Shown here one piece after another: positions 5,467 to 12,478 of a stretch of DNA of 13,836 nucleotides. The notes beneath the pieces are model-generated. The model did not search any database, was not told where the DNA came from, and saw only the letters and a program-made list of their open reading frames with translations. This DNA comes from Alphaproteobacteria bacterium (GTDB taxonomy: Bacteria > Pseudomonadota > Alphaproteobacteria > CAAGCB01 > CAG-977): NCBI GenBank assembly GCA_900768185.1, contig CAAGCB010000015.1:1-13836 (forward strand), read 5' to 3'. Both the position numbers and the translations under genes were made by a program. Position 1 is the first letter of the stretch, and every line of letters starts with the position of its first letter.

Positions 5467-6099
5467 ATGCTGTCCTGGTTTCTTGATTTTCTGCACTTTA
5501 CGTTGGCGATGCTGGCGGTTTGCGCTCCGCAATCCGCGATTCCCGTTTTCTTGAATCTGACTGACGGCATGGGGACGCGCGAAAAGTCGGGAATCGCCCG
5601 TCAGGCAGGCGTCGCCGTCGCCTGCATTTTGTTGTGTTCCGCCTTTTTCGGCAGCGCCCTGTTGGACATGTTCGGCATCAGTCTTAATTCATTCCGGATC
5701 GCCGGCGGAATTTTGCTGATCACCATCGCGTTCGGCATGATGAAAGCGTCCGAAAAACGCCACACCAAAGAGGAAGAAGCCGAAGCCGAATCCCGCGACG
5801 CCATCGGCGTCATGCCGCTGGCGATTCCCATTATTTCGGGACCCGGCGCCATTTCCGCCATGGTCATCGCCACCGAAGTCGATAAAAGCGTTTCCCATAT
5901 TCTGGCTGTTTGCAGCGCCGCGGTCGCGGTCGCTGTCGTCGCTTGGCTGTTGTTGCGCGTCGCCGACAAAATCGCCTCTGTTCTGGGGCAGACGGGATTG
6001 AACATTTTGGGACGTTTGTGCGGTATGCTGTTGTCCGCGTTGGGAATCGAATTCATATATACTTCCCTGCGCGCGATGTTTCCCGCGTGGATCGGGTAA
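5467..6099 (+). CDS. MarC-family (UPF0056) integral membrane protein
   Basis: A 210-residue inner-membrane protein with six predicted membrane segments, at about residues 8-28, 48-70, 76-94, 113-135, 144-166 and 176-200. A charged cytoplasmic loop KASEKRHTKEEEAEAESRD lies between segments 3 and 4. Family signatures are APQSAIPVFLNLT in the first segment and PLAIPIISGPGAIS in the fourth, typical of MarC/YchE/YhgN proteins. The family's function is unsettled: the name comes from the mar locus, but a role in antibiotic resistance has not held up, and small-molecule transport has been suggested. The ATG at 5467 is preceded by GGCGAG 7 bases upstream; a TTG two codons earlier is less likely. It is transcribed divergently from the nitroreductase and ends 8 bases from the convergent membrane-protein gene, with no clear terminator between them. 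Confidence 0.9.
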   Translation: MLSWFLDFLHFTLAMLAVCAPQSAIPVFLNLTDGMGTREKSGIARQAGVAVACILLCSAFFGSALLDMFGISLNSFRIAGGILLITIAFGMMKASEKRHTKEEEAEAESRDAIGVMPLAIPIISGPGAISAMVIATEVDKSVSHILAVCSAAVAVAVVAWLLLRVADKIASVLGQTGLNILGRLCGMLLSALGIEFIYTSLRAMFPAWIG

Positions 6100-6107
6100 A
6101 TCGCTTT

Positions 6108-6743
6108 TTATGCGCCGCGTCCGGTTCGCGGCTGTCGTTGACAGGTTAAACGGCTTTTGTTTTTTTTCTTGCGCCGGTCGATAACGCACCAGACGATCAA
6201 CGCAAGCGTCATTAAAATGCTTGCGGCAATCTGTCCTTGTTCAAATTCGTTGAGTTCGGCTCTTCCGCTTTTATAGACGTAGATTTCCCGATTTGATTTC
6301 AGAAAGCGATTGATTTTTCCGATTTCACCAATCGCCCATTCCCTGATGTCGAATGTAATCGGAAATTGTTCCCTTGCGGCGGGCGTGACAAAAACGATGC
6401 GGTACACGTTTTTTCTGGAATATTTTCCGCTGCGGCGCGTTTCCGTTTTCAGTTCGATGTTTTGCAGGTTTTTGATGCTGAACGACCGTACCAACCGCAA
6501 TTCGGGATTGGCGACGGTGGAACGGTAATAAGAGCAAACCAAGGCGTCTTTGCGGCATTCAAGGATTGTCTGTTTGTCGTCAAACAAACAAAACCAAGCC
6601 GAAGCGGCGATAAAAGCGCCTAAAAGCCCTTTCGCCAGCGTCAGGGTGGAAGCGTCGATTCTGCCTTTACGCAATTTTATGATCGTCAACGAAAGACCGA
6701 TGATCATAACCGGAAACAATATGGGAAAAATGAAAAAGAGCAT
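6108..6743 (-). CDS. Three-TM membrane protein of unknown function
   Basis: A 211-residue protein with membrane segments at about residues 2-22, 38-54 and 171-188. Between the second and third lies a mostly beta-like domain of about 110 residues (55-165) containing LECRKDALVC (Cys63, Cys70), FSIKNLQNIEL, YRIVFVT and KINRFL. The C-terminal tail is strongly basic (RRKKKNKSR). This cysteine-pair, FxIxxLQ, YRIV and INxFL order resembles uncharacterised membrane proteins I have seen in other bacteria, but I cannot give a family name. The start ATG at 6743 has AAAGGA (plus-strand 6755-6760) overlapping the stop of the upstream recombinase gene, at a rather long spacing of 11 bases. The 15-base gap suggests co-transcription with that gene. 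The function is not predicted. Confidence 0.75.
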   Translation of the reverse strand: MLFFIFPILFPVMIIGLSLTIIKLRKGRIDASTLTLAKGLLGAFIAASAWFCLFDDKQTILECRKDALVCSYYRSTVANPELRLVRSFSIKNLQNIELKTETRRSGKYSRKNVYRIVFVTPAAREQFPITFDIREWAIGEIGKINRFLKSNREIYVYKSGRAELNEFEQGQIAASILMTLALIVWCVIDRRKKKNKSRLTCQRQPRTGRGA

Positions 6744-6758
6744 TTCGGTGGCTGTCCT

Positions 6759-7721
6759 TTATTTTTTCGCGCGCGGGTGGGCATGCGTGTAAACGTCCAT
6801 CATTCTGTCGGAATCCAAACCGGTGTACCGCTGTGTCGTCGACAGCGACGAATGCCCCAGCAGCTCCTGAATGGTGCGCAGATCGCCGCCGCCGGATAAC
6901 AAATGCGTGGCGAAACTGTGGCGCAAGGCGTGCGGCGTCGCCGTTTCGGGCAGTCCCAGCATATCGCGGATTTTGCGCATCTGGCGTTGCATGACGCCGG
7001 GGTTGACCCGTTCGCCGCGCGCGCCGATGAAAAGGGGGGATTTCGCGGGCGCGCCGTCGGGACGCGATTTCAAATAATCGTCTATCATTTCACGCACGGC
7101 GGGCAGGACGGGGACGGCGCGTTCCTTTCTGCCTTTGCCGACAATGGTCATCATGTCGGATTTGGGGCGGTCGGCGACGTCCAGCGATACCGCTTCGCCG
7201 ATACGCAGTCCGCAACCGTACAGCAACGTCACAAAAGCCATGTCGCGCTTTTTCAGCCATGTTTCCTCTTGCAGTTCGCCGGCTGTTTTAATGACGTTGA
7301 TCGCCTGTTCGCGGCTGAGCGGTTTCGGCAGGGATTTTGACGACGACGGAGAATGAATGACGCCGATCGCGGGATTGGACAGAACGGCGTTGCGTTCCAA
7401 AAATTTAAAAAAGTTGCGCAAGGTCGACATGTTGCGCGCCAGCGACGTTCTGCCGATTCCTTCTTGCGTTCTCGCCGCCAGATAAGCGCGGAAATCGGTG
7501 ACTTCCATCTTTTTTAAAACGTCGAAATCGGGGGTGCGCGCCGTATAGTTTTGCAAAAAATTCAAAAAAGCCGCCAAATCCCGCCCGTAAGCCGCCGCGG
7601 TGTTTCCCGAACAGCGGCGTTCCGTTTTCAGCCAGCGTTGCCATTCTTCAATCACGGCGGTCAAGCGACCGTCAGCGGCGTAATTGATGACGATGTTTTG
7701 CGGTTCGGACAGGTGCGCCAT
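6759..7721 (-). CDS. xerC: Tyrosine recombinase, XerC-like
   Basis: A 320-residue site-specific recombinase. The N-terminal SAM-like core-binding domain (about 20-115) is followed by the catalytic domain (135-320). All catalytic residues are visible: Arg173 (GLRIGE), Lys196 (VGKGRKER), His264 and Arg267 (HALRHSFATHLL), His290 (LLGHSSLSTTQRYT) and the nucleophile Tyr299. XerC/XerD proteins resolve chromosome dimers at dif during division, and the length and motifs fit a core XerC rather than a phage integrase. There is no neighbouring integrated element or attachment repeat to suggest otherwise. GGGG lies just before the ATG at 7721. The gene begins only about 14 bases after the transaldolase terminator, leaving no space for its own promoter downstream of it. 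Assignment to XerC over XerD is by overall look only. Confidence 0.88.
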   Translation of the reverse strand: MAHLSEPQNIVINYAADGRLTAVIEEWQRWLKTERRCSGNTAAAYGRDLAAFLNFLQNYTARTPDFDVLKKMEVTDFRAYLAARTQEGIGRTSLARNMSTLRNFFKFLERNAVLSNPAIGVIHSPSSSKSLPKPLSREQAINVIKTAGELQEETWLKKRDMAFVTLLYGCGLRIGEAVSLDVADRPKSDMMTIVGKGRKERAVPVLPAVREMIDDYLKSRPDGAPAKSPLFIGARGERVNPGVMQRQMRKIRDMLGLPETATPHALRHSFATHLLSGGGDLRTIQELLGHSSLSTTQRYTGLDSDRMMDVYTHAHPRAKK

Positions 7722-7734
7722 ACTCTCCCCTTTG

Positions 7735-7769
7735 AAAAAATCCGAGGAAAAAATTTTTTCCTCGGATTT
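7735..7769 (-). terminator. Terminator of the transaldolase gene (perfect palindrome)
   Basis: Bases 7738-7753 are exactly complementary to 7754-7769, a 16+16-base perfect palindrome with a GC-rich stem section (TCCGAGG/CCTCGGA) and an A6/T6 centre. On the minus strand the stem is followed by a T-run ending near 7735. It starts 18 bases after the transaldolase stop and lies directly before the xerC ribosome-binding site. Confidence 0.85.
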
Positions 7770-7786
7770 CGTAAAATCAAGACCGA

Positions 7787-8443
7787 TTACAGAATCGACT
7801 GACCAGTTTTCGCCCAGTCTTCGGCAAACGTCTTCAAGCCCGCGTCCGTCAGCGGGTGGTGATACAGCTGGCGAATCACTTTGGGAGGAGCCGTGATGAC
7901 GTCGGCGCCGATCTTGCCGGCGTTGATGACGTGTTCGGGCGAACGGACGGAAGCGACCAGAATCTGCGTTTTAAAGCCGTCATAGTTGTCATAGACCATG
8001 CGAATGTCGTCGATCAACTGCATGCCGTTGACGCCCAAATCGTCCAAACGACCGACGAACGGGGAAACGAACGTCGCGCCCGCTTTCGCCGCCAGAATTG
8101 CCTGACCGCAGGTGAAGCACAGCGTCACGTTGACCATCGTTCCTTCGGAAGACAGGGCGCGGCAGACCTTCAAACCGTCCTGCGTCAAGGGAACCTTGAT
8201 CGTGACGTTGCGGGCGATTTTGCGCAGTACTTCCGCTTCTTTCATCATGGTTTCGTAATCCATGGCGGTGACTTCGGCGGAAACGGGACCGGAAACGACT
8301 TTGCAGACTTCGGCGATCAGTTCCTTGAAGTTCATGCCCTGTTTCGCGGCCAAAGACGGGTTCGTCGTGACCCCGTCGACCATTCCGGTCGCCGCCAAGT
8401 CTTTGATTTCATTCAAATCGGCTGTATCGATAAAAAATTTCAT
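7787..8443 (-). CDS. tal: Transaldolase, small (TalC/fructose-6-phosphate-aldolase-like) type
   Basis: A 218-residue class I aldolase of the short transaldolase subfamily (family length about 215-220). It moves a dihydroxyacetone unit between sugar phosphates in the non-oxidative pentose phosphate pathway, in the cytoplasm. Signatures are FFIDTADLNEIKDL at the N-terminus, GVTTNPSLAAK (24-34), the Schiff-base lysine Lys83 in NVTIKVPLT, LCFTCGQAILAAKAGATFVSPFVGRLDD, and GADVITAPPKVI near the C-terminus. The sequence cannot separate transaldolase from fructose-6-phosphate aldolase activity with certainty. The overall match favours transaldolase. The start ATG has AGGGTGAG about 9 bases upstream. 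It is divergent from priA across 55 bases, and a strong terminator follows. Confidence 0.93.
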   Translation of the reverse strand: MKFFIDTADLNEIKDLAATGMVDGVTTNPSLAAKQGMNFKELIAEVCKVVSGPVSAEVTAMDYETMMKEAEVLRKIARNVTIKVPLTQDGLKVCRALSSEGTMVNVTLCFTCGQAILAAKAGATFVSPFVGRLDDLGVNGMQLIDDIRMVYDNYDGFKTQILVASVRSPEHVINAGKIGADVITAPPKVIRQLYHHPLTDAGLKTFAEDWAKTGQSIL

Positions 8444-8498
8444 TTGTGTATCTCACCCTGATGTTAGTAGATTGAAACTGATTAAAGAGTGTAAGGAA

Positions 8499-10694
8499 AT
8501 GTCGGACAAGAATCAATCAAATAAAAACAGGCTGCGGGTTTTACTGCCCTTGCCGTTGTCGGGCGCGTTTGATTACGCCTGCCCCGAAAGCCTCGCGAAA
8601 CCTGACGCGGGCGCGTTTGTCCGCGTGCCGTTCGGCAATCGGACGATGACGGGCGTCGTTTGGGATTCGGGCGCGCCGTCGGGGATTGACGAATCGAAAA
8701 TCAAAAATATTTCCGGCGTGTGCGGTGTGTCGCCGATGACCGAATCGAACAGGCGGCTGATTGACTGGGTCGCCGGCTACACGCTGTCGGCTTCCGGCGC
8801 CGTTTTGAAAATGGCGATGAGCGTCGACGACGTTTTCACCGGCGTCGGGGAAACGACGGGATATGTTAAATCCGTCCGAAACCCCGATTTTAAGATGACC
8901 GACGCGCGGCGAAAGGTGTTGGACGTTTTGACGCAAACGCCGCAAACCGCCGCCGAAATCGCGCGGCGGGCGGGCGTGTCCGTTCAGGTCGTGTCCGGGC
9001 TGGCGCGGGTCGGCGCTTTGACGCCCGAAAAAATCCGCCCCGTCGTTTTCGAACGCCCCCGTCCCGATTCGGGCGCCGTGACGTTGTCGGCGGGACAAAA
9101 GGCGGCGGCGAACGTCTTGTCCGATTCCGTCGGCGCCGGGTTTTCCGTGACGTTGCTGAACGGTGTGACGGGATCCGGAAAAACAGAAGTCTATTTCGAT
9201 ATGATTGCTCGGGCGTTGGAACAAGGGCGGCAGGCTTTGATCCTGTTGCCGGAAATCGGGCTGACGGGGCAATGGCTGGAACGGTTCGAACGGCGTTTCG
9301 GCGTCGCGCCCGCCCTGTGGCATTCGGATCTGCCGCAACGTGTGCGGCGCGAAACGTGGAAAGCCGTTTTAAACGGGAACGTCCGCGTGCTGGCGGGGGC
9401 GAGGTCGGCTTTGTTTCTGCCTTTTCCCGAATTGGGCGCGATCATCGTCGACGAAGAACACGACCCGTCTTACAAGCAAGAGGACGGCGTGGTTTATCAG
9501 GCGCGGGACATGGCGGTCGTGCGCGCAAAGCTGGAAAACATTCCGGTCGTTTTGTCTTCGGCGACGCCGTCGCTGGAAACCCGCGTCAATGTGCAAAGCG
9601 GCAAATACCGCGAGGTCGTTCTGCCCGACCGTTTCGGCAAAGCCGTTCTGCCGACGATCGATCTGATCGACATGCGCCGCTTTCCGCCCGAAAACAAAGA
9701 CGGCATGAAAAGCTTTCTGTCGCCGGTTCTGCTGAACGAAATCGAACGGACGTTCGAACGCGGCGAACAAAGTCTGCTGTTTTTAAACCGCAGGGGATAC
9801 GCGCCGCTGGTGCTGTGCCGCAAATGCGGACATCGCTTTCAATGCCCGAACTGTTCGGCGTGGCTGGTCGAACATCGGGGCGGCAAGCGGTTGGAATGCC
9901 ATCATTGCGGCTATCATATCCCCGTGCCGGACGTCTGTCCCGTCTGCGGCGAAGAAGGCGAGCTGACTTCGTGCGGTCCGGGGGTCGAACGCATCGGCGA
10001 AGAAATCGCCGCGCGTTTTCCGCAGGCGCGGCAGTTGGTCGTGTCGGGGGATTTGAACGCGACGGCGTCCGAAATGGCGGCGTTGATGCGCCGCATTCAC
10101 GACCGCGAAGTGGATATTGTCATCGGCACGCAAATTCTGACCAAAGGACACAATTTTCCGGATTTGACGCTGGTCGGCGTCGTCGATGCCGACTTGGGGC
10201 TGGCGGGCGGTGATTTGCGCGCGGGGGAACGCACCTTTCAGATGTTGCATCAGGTCGCGGGACGCGCGGGACGCGCCGATAAAAAGGGCAGGGTATTTTT
10301 ACAGACGTTCGATCCCGACAACAATATCATGCAGGCGTTGAAATCGGGCGACGCGGACGATTTTCTGAATGCCGAAATCCAAACGCGCGAACTGTTGAAA
10401 ATGCCGCCGTTCGGTCGTTTGGCGGGGGTCGTCGTCAGCGCGTCGTCGCCGGAAACGGCGCAACGGGCGGCAAACCTGCTCGGTCGGTGCGCGCCGTCGG
10501 GGGACGGGGTGCGCGTGCTGGGACCGACGCCCGCGCCGCTGGCTTTGTTGCGGGGAAAATACCGTTTCCGCCTGTTGTTGCAAACGGGACGGAACGTCAA
10601 AATCCAAGCCGTTTTGCAAAACTGGCTGTCCCGCGTTTCCCTGCCGTCGTCGGTGCGCGTGCAGACGGACGTCGACCCGTACAGCTTTTTTTAA
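8499..10694 (+). CDS. priA: Primosomal protein N', replication restart helicase PriA
   Basis: A 731-residue 3'-5' superfamily 2 DNA helicase that recognises stalled forks and reloads the replicative helicase. E. coli PriA is 732 residues. The order is: an N-terminal 3'-end-binding domain (about 10-105, LRVLLPLPLSGAFDY, VRVPFGNRTMTGVVW); a winged-helix region (about 130-175); Walker A GVTGSGKTEVY (Lys228); the DEEH box (318-321); a zinc-binding insert with eight cysteines (Cys440, 443, 449, 452, 467, 470, 480, 483); and helicase motifs GTQILTKGHNFPDLTLVG and HQVAGRAGR. The start ATG 8499 gives the family length. AAGGA sits almost against the ATG, so the weaker AAGAG at 8485-8489, 9 bases upstream, is the more likely ribosome-binding site. 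Longer in-frame readings run into the tal gene and are rejected. Confidence 0.96.
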   Translation: MSDKNQSNKNRLRVLLPLPLSGAFDYACPESLAKPDAGAFVRVPFGNRTMTGVVWDSGAPSGIDESKIKNISGVCGVSPMTESNRRLIDWVAGYTLSASGAVLKMAMSVDDVFTGVGETTGYVKSVRNPDFKMTDARRKVLDVLTQTPQTAAEIARRAGVSVQVVSGLARVGALTPEKIRPVVFERPRPDSGAVTLSAGQKAAANVLSDSVGAGFSVTLLNGVTGSGKTEVYFDMIARALEQGRQALILLPEIGLTGQWLERFERRFGVAPALWHSDLPQRVRRETWKAVLNGNVRVLAGARSALFLPFPELGAIIVDEEHDPSYKQEDGVVYQARDMAVVRAKLENIPVVLSSATPSLETRVNVQSGKYREVVLPDRFGKAVLPTIDLIDMRRFPPENKDGMKSFLSPVLLNEIERTFERGEQSLLFLNRRGYAPLVLCRKCGHRFQCPNCSAWLVEHRGGKRLECHHCGYHIPVPDVCPVCGEEGELTSCGPGVERIGEEIAARFPQARQLVVSGDLNATASEMAALMRRIHDREVDIVIGTQILTKGHNFPDLTLVGVVDADLGLAGGDLRAGERTFQMLHQVAGRAGRADKKGRVFLQTFDPDNNIMQALKSGDADDFLNAEIQTRELLKMPPFGRLAGVVVSASSPETAQRAANLLGRCAPSGDGVRVLGPTPAPLALLRGKYRFRLLLQTGRNVKIQAVLQNWLSRVSLPSSVRVQTDVDPYSFF

Positions 10695-10707
10695 AAAAAA
10701 CTGTACG
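10678..10707. repeat. 30-base near-perfect palindrome across the priA stop codon
   Basis: CGTACAG (10678-10684) and CTGTACG (10701-10707) are exact complements flanking a T7/A8 centre. Only one position pair in the full 30 bases fails to match. It includes the priA stop codon at 10692-10694. No T-run follows on the plus strand, so it is not a canonical terminator. It may stabilise the 3' end of the priA mRNA or act on DNA level near the ppx promoter. Confidence 0.55.
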
Positions 10708-10745
10708 TCGGACGATAAAATCCATATAGTGAAAGTCTGTTTTTT

Positions 10746-11798
10746 ATGACGGAGCGCAATGTGGATAACGGTCGGAAAAGGGATAAAAGGTATAAGAAAC
10801 GCCGCCCCGCCGCGGCAAAGGGCAAATCCCCCGTTTTCGCGGCGATCGATTTGGGGACGACGAATTGCCGCCTGTTGATCGCGACGCCGACGCCGACGGG
10901 CTTTTCCGTCAAGGAAACTTTTTCCCGCATCACCCGATTGGGCGAAGGACTGGTCGGCAACGGCGTTTTGTCGGAACGCGCGATCAAACGCACGTTGTCG
11001 GCGTTGAGGCTTTGCGTTAAAAAACTGGAAAAATACAAAACGGTTCACGCGCGTTTTGTCGCAACCGAAGCTTGCCGCCGCGCGAAAAACGGCGCCGATT
11101 TCATCGCCCGCGTCAAACGCGAAACGGGACTGGATCTGGAAATCATTTCGTTTGAGGAGGAATGCCGTCTGGGCGTCGTCGGGTGCGTGCCGCTGATCAA
11201 CCGCGACATTCGCCACGCGCTGGTGTTCGATATCGGCGGCGGTTCGACCGAGGTTTCGTGGGCGAATATCGACGAACGCAACCGCGCGCACATTGAAGGC
11301 GTGCTGTCGTTCCCGCTGGGCGTCATCACGGTGTCCGAGGCGTTCACGGGCAAGGGGCTGTCCTCTGCCGCTTATCGCGCCGTCGTGAAAAAAGTGCTGT
11401 CTTATTTGCAACCGTTTGATGAAAAGCATGACATTCAGAACGTGATCGAACAAAGCGACGTGCAGATGATCGCGATGTCGGGAACGGCGACGACAATCGG
11501 GGCGTTCCATTTGGGGCTGCCCGTCTACAACCGCACGGTGGTCGACGGCATGGCGATGAGCTTTGACGATTTGATCAAGGCAAAGCGCAAGCTGGAAAAA
11601 CTGCCCTACGCCGAAAAGGAAAGCCACCCGTGCATCGGACCTCAGCGCGCGGATCTGTCTTTGCCGGGGTGCGCGATTTTGCAGGGCATTTGCGAAATGT
11701 GGCAGATCGGCGAAATCACCATCGCCGACCGCGGACTGCGCGAAGGCATCGTTATGGATTTGATACGCAAGGAAAATTCGGGGGCGGACAAAAAATGA
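10746..11798 (+). CDS. ppx: Exopolyphosphatase / guanosine pentaphosphatase family protein (Ppx/GppA)
   Basis: A 350-residue protein of the actin-like ATPase (ASKHA) fold that hydrolyses polyphosphate and/or pppGpp. Motifs are the phosphate-binding AAIDLGTTNCRLLIA (32-46), ATEACRRAKNG (106-116), the catalytic-glutamate segment IISFEEECRLG (133-143), and the second phosphate loop FDIGGGSTEVSW (161-172). The length fits the short two-domain form common in alphaproteobacteria, as against about 500 in E. coli Ppx. Residues 1-28 are basic and may be extra. The ATG at 10746 lacks a ribosome-binding site, whereas GTG 10761 has GGAG (10751-10754) exactly 6 bases upstream and may be the true start. 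A weak promoter-like TATAGT lies at 10725-10730. The stop overlaps the rlmE start, so the genes are translationally coupled. Confidence 0.9.
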   Translation: MTERNVDNGRKRDKRYKKRRPAAAKGKSPVFAAIDLGTTNCRLLIATPTPTGFSVKETFSRITRLGEGLVGNGVLSERAIKRTLSALRLCVKKLEKYKTVHARFVATEACRRAKNGADFIARVKRETGLDLEIISFEEECRLGVVGCVPLINRDIRHALVFDIGGGSTEVSWANIDERNRAHIEGVLSFPLGVITVSEAFTGKGLSSAAYRAVVKKVLSYLQPFDEKHDIQNVIEQSDVQMIAMSGTATTIGAFHLGLPVYNRTVVDGMAMSFDDLIKAKRKLEKLPYAEKESHPCIGPQRADLSLPGCAILQGICEMWQIGEITIADRGLREGIVMDLIRKENSGADKK

Positions 11799-12478
11799 AA
11801 CAGCCGACGGCTCATATATTGAAAACGCATGTCAAAACGGCGAAAAAACGGTCGTCGGCGTCGACGCAATGGCTGGAACGCCAGCTGAACGATCCCTATG
11901 TCGCGATGGCAAAACAAGAAGGGTATCGCGCCCGTTCGGCGTTCAAACTGGTCGAACTGGATGACAAATTCCACTTTCTGAGCGCGGGAAAGCGCGTGGT
12001 TGATTTGGGGGCGGCGCCGGGGGGGTGGACGCAAATCGCGGTCAAACGCGTCAAATCGACGCCTGAAAATCCGCTGGTCGTCGGTCTGGATTTGTTGGAA
12101 ATGGCGCCGATCGCGGGGGCGAAAACAACGCAGCTTGACTTTTTGGACGACTGCGCGCCCGACGTGTTGAAAGAAATGCTGGGCGGACGCAAAGCCGACG
12201 TGGTGTTGAGCGATATGGCGCCCAACACGACGGGCATGAAAGACATTGACCATTTGCGCATTATGGGATTGCTGGAAACGGCTTACGCTTTCGCGTGCGA
12301 AATCCTGAATCCGAACGGCGTTTTCGTGGCGAAGATCTTTCAGGGCGGGACGGAACGGAATTTGTTGAACGAAATGAAAAAGAAATTCAAGGTCGTCAAA
12401 CACGCCAAACCGCCCGCCAGCCGCAAGGAATCATCGGAATTTTATGTCGTCGCGACGGGATTTAAGGGCGAAGAATGA
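11795..12478 (+). CDS. rlmE: 23S rRNA (uridine-2552-2'-O)-methyltransferase RlmE (FtsJ/RrmJ)
   Basis: A 227-residue class I SAM-dependent methyltransferase that methylates the ribose of U2552 in the 23S rRNA A-loop during late 50S assembly. The SAM-binding motif VVDLGAAPGGWTQ is at residues 68-80. The catalytic K-D-K-E tetrad is Lys51 (RSAFKL), Asp140 (SDMAPN), Lys180 (FVAKIF) and Glu215 (SSEFYVV). A basic N-terminal stretch (HILKTHVKTAKKRS) makes it about 18 residues longer than the E. coli enzyme; such extensions are usual in alphaproteobacteria. The start ATG shares four bases (ATGA) with the ppx stop, and its own stop overlaps the start of the next gene the same way. It lies between ppx and an RNA m5C methyltransferase, in an operon centred on rRNA modification. 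Confidence 0.95.
   Translation: MKQPTAHILKTHVKTAKKRSSASTQWLERQLNDPYVAMAKQEGYRARSAFKLVELDDKFHFLSAGKRVVDLGAAPGGWTQIAVKRVKSTPENPLVVGLDLLEMAPIAGAKTTQLDFLDDCAPDVLKEMLGGRKADVVLSDMAPNTTGMKDIDHLRIMGLLETAYAFACEILNPNGVFVAKIFQGGTERNLLNEMKKKFKVVKHAKPPASRKESSEFYVVATGFKGEE

Noticed and set aside
6759..7721. Phage or genomic-island integrase
   Set aside because: Length and motifs are those of a core Xer protein, and there is no tRNA, attachment repeat or other mobile gene nearby.
10299..11627. Minus-strand open frame of 442 residues opposite priA and ppx
   Set aside because: It spans two well-supported genes and the palindrome between them, and has shadow-type composition (Arg/Gln/Phe-rich) with no recognisable domain.
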